Positions 59,511-64,000 of a stretch of DNA of 64,000 bases are shown here, in pieces. This stretch comes from JAAZMI01 sp964603615. Its GTDB lineage: Bacteria > Bacillota > Dethiobacteria > DTU022 > UBA8154. Made by a program: the position numbers and the translations under genes. The notes below the pieces were generated by a model that searched no databases, was not told the DNA's origin, and saw nothing but the letters and a program-made list of their open reading frames with translations. Positions within the stretch are counted from its first letter, which is position 1. Each line of letters opens with the position of its first letter. The DNA is taken from contig CAZRVU010000003.1 in assembly GCA_964603615.1 (NCBI GenBank), positions 41,223-105,222 on the forward strand. The letters run 5' to 3'.

Positions 59511-60350
59511 ATGACAGAAGCAATTCTTCAAGTTGAAGGGCTGACTAAAAAATTCGGAGGGGTTGCCGCCGTGCGGGAATGTTCGCTTGCGGTGCAACGC
59601 GGTTCTATAACCGGGTTAATCGGCCCCAACGGGGCGGGAAAAACTACTCTCTTCAACTTAATTACCGGATTTCTTCGCCCGGATGTCGGAAAAGTGTTCT
59701 TCAAGGGTGAGGATATTACTGGTTTCGCCCCGCACCGGGTATTTAAAAGCAGGTTGTCCCGCAGTTTTCAGATTGCCCGGGACTATCCCGAGATGACTGT
59801 GTTGGAAAACCTGTTGCTTATTTCCGAAGGGCAACTGGGGGAAAACCTTTTTAACGTCTGGTTCAGGGCCAAAGGGGTGCAGCTCCAGCAGAAAGATTTT
59901 GTGCAGAAGGCTTTGGAGATCCTGCGGTTTATTGAATTGGAACATAAAAAGGATCTACCGGCCAAATATCTCTCCGGCGGGGAGAAAAAACTCTTGGAAA
60001 TAGGCAGGATGATGATGGTAGATTTAGATATGGTGCTGCTGGATGAACCGGGAGCGGGGGTTCCCCCTATGCTGCAGAATAAGATTATGGATTATATTCG
60101 CAATCTTTCCCGGGAACGGGGGTTGACCCTTTTTATTGTGGAACACGACATGGACATTATGATGAACCTTTGTGATACGATCATTATTATGGTTGAAGGA
60201 TCTGTTCTTACGCAGGGCACTCCCGGGGAAATACGTTCCAACCCTGCTGTGATCGAGGCTTATTTAGGCAGGGGTGAGGGGGCGGAACATGAACATTATG
60301 GAAGTCAAGAAGTTGACAGCGGGATACGGCGTTCAGGATGTGCTATTTGA
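59511..60350 (+). CDS. HAAT ABC transporter ATPase LivG-like (system 2)
   Basis: The 279-residue ATPase has Walker A GPNGAGKTT, signature LSGGEKKLLEIGRMM, Walker B VLLDEPGAGVPP and H-loop VEHDMDIM. Its C-terminal 20 residues run over the start of the next gene by about 60 bases, an unusually long overlap. The ATPase is placed directly after the binding protein, unlike system 1. Confidence 0.93.
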   Translation: MTEAILQVEGLTKKFGGVAAVRECSLAVQRGSITGLIGPNGAGKTTLFNLITGFLRPDVGKVFFKGEDITGFAPHRVFKSRLSRSFQIARDYPEMTVLENLLLISEGQLGENLFNVWFRAKGVQLQQKDFVQKALEILRFIELEHKKDLPAKYLSGGEKKLLEIGRMMMVDLDMVLLDEPGAGVPPMLQNKIMDYIRNLSRERGLTLFIVEHDMDIMMNLCDTIIIMVEGSVLTQGTPGEIRSNPAVIEAYLGRGEGAEHEHYGSQEVDSGIRRSGCAI

Positions 60351-61014
60351 TGTTTCAGTAACTATTGGCTCCGGTGAAATCGTGTCGGTGATTGGACCCA
60401 ACGGGGCGGGTAAGAGCACGCTGTTGAAGGTGATGGCGGGCATTATTGCCCCCCGTAGCGGGGATGTCCTGTTTAAGGGTAAATCGCTGTTGGGTCGTAA
60501 TCCCTGGCAGATTACCGCGCAGGGGTTAAGCTGGGTGCCGCAGGAAAACAATGTTTTTTCTTCTATGTCTGTCCGGGAAAACCTGGAGATGGGTGCCTAT
60601 CTGGTGCGCGGCGATATCTCCGATCGGATGGAAGAGGTCTGCGAAATTTTTCCGCAGCTACGGGGACGTATGAGGCAGTTGGCTGGCAGTCTGTCCGGCG
60701 GTCAGAGGCAGATGTTGGCCGTGGCCCGCGGCCTTATGAATCGCCCGGATCTGCTCTTGCTGGACGAGCCTACTGCCGGTCTGGCTCCTAATTTGGTCTA
60801 TATGATGTTAGACTGGATTAAGCAGATCACTGTTCGCTTAAAAAGTGCGGTGTTATTGGTAACCCAGACGCTTGACGCGGTAAAATTATCCGACCGGGGC
60901 TATCTTCTATCGGCAGGCGTGATCAAGTACGAAGATCATACCGCTCAGTTTCTGTTGAATCAGGATGTGAAGGAACTATACTTTGGTGGGCGGACGCCTC
61001 TCCAGAAGCTTTGA
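60289..61014 (+). CDS. HAAT ABC transporter ATPase LivF-like (system 2)
   Basis: A 241-residue ATPase with Walker A GPNGAGKST, signature LSGGQRQMLAVARGL and Walker B LLLLDEPTAGLAP. The ATG at 60289 has GAGGGGG upstream; a GTG at 60274 is possible. The post-Walker B H-loop region reads LVTQTLDAV, so the histidine is absent, as in other LivF proteins. Confidence 0.92.
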   Translation: MNIMEVKKLTAGYGVQDVLFDVSVTIGSGEIVSVIGPNGAGKSTLLKVMAGIIAPRSGDVLFKGKSLLGRNPWQITAQGLSWVPQENNVFSSMSVRENLEMGAYLVRGDISDRMEEVCEIFPQLRGRMRQLAGSLSGGQRQMLAVARGLMNRPDLLLLDEPTAGLAPNLVYMMLDWIKQITVRLKSAVLLVTQTLDAVKLSDRGYLLSAGVIKYEDHTAQFLLNQDVKELYFGGRTPLQKL

Positions 61015-61065
61015 TGGAAGGCGGGGCTTATAATTGCAAGGTGTTTTTGTTAAACGGAGGAAACG

Positions 61066-62016
61066 ATGGCGCAACTGTCAGATCTTTTGATTAGCGGTCT
61101 AGTATATGGCAGCATTATAACTGTAGGAGCGATCGGGCTGACCCTGATGTCCGATATCCTGGACTTTTTTAATTTTGCCTATGGAGATTTTTTTACCCTG
61201 GGTGCTTTTAGTACCCTTGCCTTCCTGGCAGTAATTCCCTGGCAGGGCACTTTCCCCGGGCTTAGCTTTGGATGGGCGATGGTGCTTGCCGTTTTGCTAT
61301 CGGCAGTGGTGACGGTGGCAGTAATGTTGTTGTTCGATAAATTTTTTTTCCGCAGGCTAAGAAACATGGGAGTCTCTTCTCTTTTTATGTCCCTGGCTTC
61401 GCTGGGAGTTTCTTTTGTAATCAGGTCTGTTATTTTTATGATCTGGGGTCCCAAGGTTCGCTATTTTTCCAGTAAGGTCCAATTAAGCAAAGAAATATTA
61501 GGTATGCACATCAGGCCAGATAACCTGGTGATCCTGTTCTCTGCACTGTTACTAGTAGCGTTAGTATTCTACTTTTTGAAGTATACGCGGATCGGTAAAG
61601 CCCTGCGGGCTGTATCCGATAATAAGGTCTTGGCACAGGCTTCTGGTATGCAGACCTCGCGCGCTATTATGTGGACGTGGATAATATGCGGCGTGCTAGC
61701 TGGAATAGGAGGCACTCTCTATGGTATCCAAGTACAGTTGAACCCCAACATGGGATGGAATTTTCTTATTCCTCTCTTTGTCGCAGTGATTATGGGCGGC
61801 ATCGGCAGTTTCTGGGGTGCGCTGATTGGCGGTATGACCATTGGCATTGCAGAAGAGCTCGTTACAGGTTTACTCCAGAATCTAGCCAATGCACTGGAAC
61901 TGCAGGCCAATGTTTCGTTGTATAAGCCTGCCGTTGCCTTTGTTTTTGTGATTATAATTCTTTTGCTGAAGCCGTACGGTTTGTTTGGCAAACCGCAGTT
62001 TAATTTGAAACGTTAA
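61066..62016 (+). CDS. HAAT ABC transporter permease LivH-like (system 2)
   Basis: The 316-residue permease has about eight hydrophobic segments. LVYGSIITVGAIGLTLMSD replaces the standard LivH opening, and GGIGSFWGALIGG is the ATPase-contact loop. CGGAGGAAACG precedes the ATG. It is slightly longer than the system 1 permease. Confidence 0.92.
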   Translation: MAQLSDLLISGLVYGSIITVGAIGLTLMSDILDFFNFAYGDFFTLGAFSTLAFLAVIPWQGTFPGLSFGWAMVLAVLLSAVVTVAVMLLFDKFFFRRLRNMGVSSLFMSLASLGVSFVIRSVIFMIWGPKVRYFSSKVQLSKEILGMHIRPDNLVILFSALLLVALVFYFLKYTRIGKALRAVSDNKVLAQASGMQTSRAIMWTWIICGVLAGIGGTLYGIQVQLNPNMGWNFLIPLFVAVIMGGIGSFWGALIGGMTIGIAEELVTGLLQNLANALELQANVSLYKPAVAFVFVIIILLLKPYGLFGKPQFNLKR

Positions 62017-62043
62017 TTAAATAGGAAGAGGCATATAATAACT

Positions 62044-62991
62044 ATGATTAGTTATCTTTCCTCATATCTGATAATGGGTTGTATTTACGCGATAATGGCC
62101 CTGGCTTTGAACATGCAATGGGGGTACACTGGGCTGATGAATTTTGGAATCGGGGCTTTTTATATGGTAGGCGCCTATGCTTCTGCTATTCTTTGTGTGC
62201 CGCTCAGCTCCGAGCATTTGGGGGGGTTTAACCTGCCGATTCCCCTGGGGATAGCCATAGCAGTCTGTATGGCAGGTTTGATTGCTTACCTGCTGGCTTT
62301 TCCCGCACTCAAGCTAAGGGGCGGGCCTTTTGCCATTGCGCTGCTCGCTATCCAGGAGATGATGTTCCTGATCGTCAAAAATGAATCCTGGCTCACCAAT
62401 GGTGTCTGGGGAATCAGGGATATTCCCCGGCCCTTCGCGGGGATGGTCAACCCCCGTTATTATGTATTCGTATTTCTCATTATTGCCGTGGTGGCGCTTG
62501 TGCTGACATATTTAATCATGGAGCGCGCTGTCAACTCGCCCTGGGGCAGGGTCCTGCGGGGTATACGTGAGGATGAAACGCTGACGGATATGTCTGGAAA
62601 GGAATGTTTTCGCTTCCGGCAACAGAGCTTTGTGTTTAGCTCCATGATCATGGGTTTGGCGGGAGCCCTGTATGTGCATTATACGGGTTTTGTTAGCCCG
62701 CAGACGTTTTCTCCGCTGATGTCTACTTTTTTGGTCTGGCTGATGGTGATGGTTGGTGGCACGGGAAATAACAGGGGGGTAATCCTGGGCGCATTTTTGG
62801 TGTGGGGTGTTTGGGTGGGCAGTGACTTTATAACGGATCTGGTTCCCGCGGGGGTAGCTACCCAGATTGGTTTTATCCGGATGTTCTTTGTAGGAATAAT
62901 TTTGGCGGTTACGATCCTGACCAGGCCCCAGGGACTGCTTACCCAGAAATTAAATAACTTAAAATTTCTTGAGGAGACAAAACACGAATGA
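62044..62991 (+). CDS. HAAT ABC transporter permease LivM-like (system 2)
   Basis: A 315-residue permease; LALNMQWGYTGLMNFGIGAF is the LivM-type opening and MVGGTGNNRGVILGA the contact loop. Its stop overlaps the amidase start (ATGATG), indicating coupled translation of transporter and amidase. Confidence 0.92.
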   Translation: MISYLSSYLIMGCIYAIMALALNMQWGYTGLMNFGIGAFYMVGAYASAILCVPLSSEHLGGFNLPIPLGIAIAVCMAGLIAYLLAFPALKLRGGPFAIALLAIQEMMFLIVKNESWLTNGVWGIRDIPRPFAGMVNPRYYVFVFLIIAVVALVLTYLIMERAVNSPWGRVLRGIREDETLTDMSGKECFRFRQQSFVFSSMIMGLAGALYVHYTGFVSPQTFSPLMSTFLVWLMVMVGGTGNNRGVILGAFLVWGVWVGSDFITDLVPAGVATQIGFIRMFFVGIILAVTILTRPQGLLTQKLNNLKFLEETKHE

Positions 62992-63911
62992 TGCGGATTA
63001 CTAGAGATAAGATTACCTATAAGTTTAGCCCGGATGAAAAACCGGTTGCTGCAGTTCAGCCGGGCGAAATAGTTGAGTTTCACACGCACGATTGCTTTAC
63101 CGGACAATTGCAAAGCGAAGAGGACCTGATTAGTGTGGTGGATTTTGACCGCATTAACCCCGCTACCGGCCCGGTAGCAGTGGACGGGGCCAAGCCCGGT
63201 GATTTACTTGTAGTGGAGATCCAGGATATTGAACTAGGCACAGAGGGATTTATGGTAACGATTCCCGGAGGAGGGGCTTTCGGTAAACGCTTCAGTACGC
63301 CTACTACCAAACTGGTGCGTGTAAAGGAAGGCAAATTTCATTTTAACCGTTCTCTTTCTTTCCCCATTCGTCCTATGGTCGGAGTTATTGGGGTTGCCCC
63401 GGTAGAAGGTTCAGTTTCCTGCGGGGAAATCGGCGATCACGGTGGTAATATGGATTGCACGGCGATTACCGCAGGCGCCAGGCTCTATTTTCTAGTGAGG
63501 CACGATGGGGCGTTATTTGGCCTTGGTGATGTGCATGCGGGCATGGGCGATGGTGAGGCAGTTATCTGTGGGGTTGAAATTCCGGCAGTCGTGCGGGTCA
63601 AGTTTGGGTTGGTTTCTTCACCGGAACAGGCACCGCTTCGTCCGGTGGTGGAGCTGGGGGATCGGTTTATAACTATCGGTCACGGGCCTTCGCTGGATGC
63701 TGCAGCGCAACAGGCCCTGGACGACATGCTCGAACTGGTGATGCAAAGGACCAATTTGCAGGTGGCAGAGGCCGCAATGCTTATCAGCGCCGTGGGCGAT
63801 CTTAAAGTTTGCCAGATTGTGGATCCCCAAAAAACGGCGCGGGTGGAGATGCCCCGGTCTATTTTGCCCGTTCCAGAAATACCGCTGTGGGGACATTTTT
63901 TTAAGAAGTAG
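62988..63911 (+). CDS. Acetamidase/formamidase
   Basis: The 307-residue protein is of the FmdA_AmdA family, which hydrolyses formamide or acetamide to ammonia and the acid. The motifs GEIGDHGGNMDC and GDVHAGMGDGEAV are family hallmarks. It is nearer in length to the short (about 300-residue) enzymes of thermophilic Firmicutes than to the 400-residue methylotroph FmdA. Coupling to the system 2 transporter resembles the fmd amide-uptake loci, so an amide substrate is likely; urea is less likely since there is no urease. Confidence 0.93.
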   Translation: MMRITRDKITYKFSPDEKPVAAVQPGEIVEFHTHDCFTGQLQSEEDLISVVDFDRINPATGPVAVDGAKPGDLLVVEIQDIELGTEGFMVTIPGGGAFGKRFSTPTTKLVRVKEGKFHFNRSLSFPIRPMVGVIGVAPVEGSVSCGEIGDHGGNMDCTAITAGARLYFLVRHDGALFGLGDVHAGMGDGEAVICGVEIPAVVRVKFGLVSSPEQAPLRPVVELGDRFITIGHGPSLDAAAQQALDDMLELVMQRTNLQVAEAAMLISAVGDLKVCQIVDPQKTARVEMPRSILPVPEIPLWGHFFKK

Positions 63912-63946
63912 TTACAGAAATTTTGTAATTTCATTATTTTATTCTT

Positions 63947-64000
63947 GATTCTACTGCCTAAACTCTATTTGCAAGGCGTTCGCTGAAATCAGCATCCCTT
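63947..64000. mobile_element. Repeat family B, copy cut by the window end
   Basis: It starts GATTCTACTGCCTAAACTCT and follows the family B terminus to the last base of the window. Its length and second end cannot be seen. Confidence 0.75.

Noticed and set aside
58125..63911. Urea transporter (urt) operon
   Set aside because: The partner enzyme is an acetamidase/formamidase and there are no urease genes; amide transport is the simpler reading, although the ligand is unproven.

Overview
The window looks like a chromosomal contig from an anaerobic, endospore-forming member of the Bacillota (Clostridia, possibly of the Peptococcaceae/Syntrophomonadaceae/Moorella type). The supporting evidence is a T-box riboswitch, a spoIVFA-spoIVFB pair beside mreBCD-mrdA-rodA, strong AGGAGG ribosome sites with frequent TTG/GTG starts, an Rnf complex (rnfCDGEAB) with ApbE, radical-SAM enzymes, and a beta-oxidation gene set typical of butyrate/fatty-acid metabolising anaerobes. 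The genus cannot be named from sequence alone. No rRNA, tRNA, CRISPR array, transposase or phage gene was seen.

Layout. 58-783 is a minus-strand amidohydrolase. 0.8-5.3 kb holds two amino-acid genes (T-box-controlled trpB2, and hisG) embedded in dense non-coding repeats. 5.4-11.7 kb is a PrpR-type sigma-54 activator followed by thiolase, 3-hydroxyacyl-CoA dehydrogenase, acyl-CoA dehydrogenase and enoyl-CoA hydratase. 12.1-19.1 kb carries an IclR regulator, a TAXI-TRAP transporter (binding protein, DUF1850, fused permease), a two-subunit CoA-transferase and a gamma-carbonic-anhydrase-like protein. Read together, 5.4-19 kb looks like an uptake, CoA-activation and beta-oxidation module for an organic acid; the substrate is not evident.

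19.1-22.4 kb (minus) has a TGS-domain GTPase and a secreted subtilisin with a dockerin. 22.7-30.3 kb has rnfCDGEAB, moaC, apbE and a small membrane protein. 30.3-43.4 kb is the radC-mreBCD-mrdA-rodA-spoIVFA-spoIVFB-radical SAM-DUF2344-rng block, broken between spoIVFA and spoIVFB by repeats and a 100-N assembly gap. 43.5-50.7 kb has an NrdG-like activase, then minus-strand aspB, serC, nifS, thiI, a NifU-like scaffold, DUF4363 and DUF421 genes. 51.0-52.4 kb is trxB-trxA. 52.8-63.9 kb carries two complete branched-chain-amino-acid-type (HAAT) ABC transporters in tandem; the second ends in an acetamidase/formamidase gene and so probably imports amides.

The least ordinary feature is a set of non-autonomous repeats: (A) ~207-bp highly palindromic elements with GTGGCGAAA termini; (B) ~225-bp MITE-like elements with imperfect inverted ends, 6-bp target duplications and a readable empty site; (C) short GATGCAAC...GTTGCATC hairpin repeats, two of which encode the C-terminus of ApbE. 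Their mobilising enzymes are not in the window. I saw no clearly new multi-gene defence or metabolic system.
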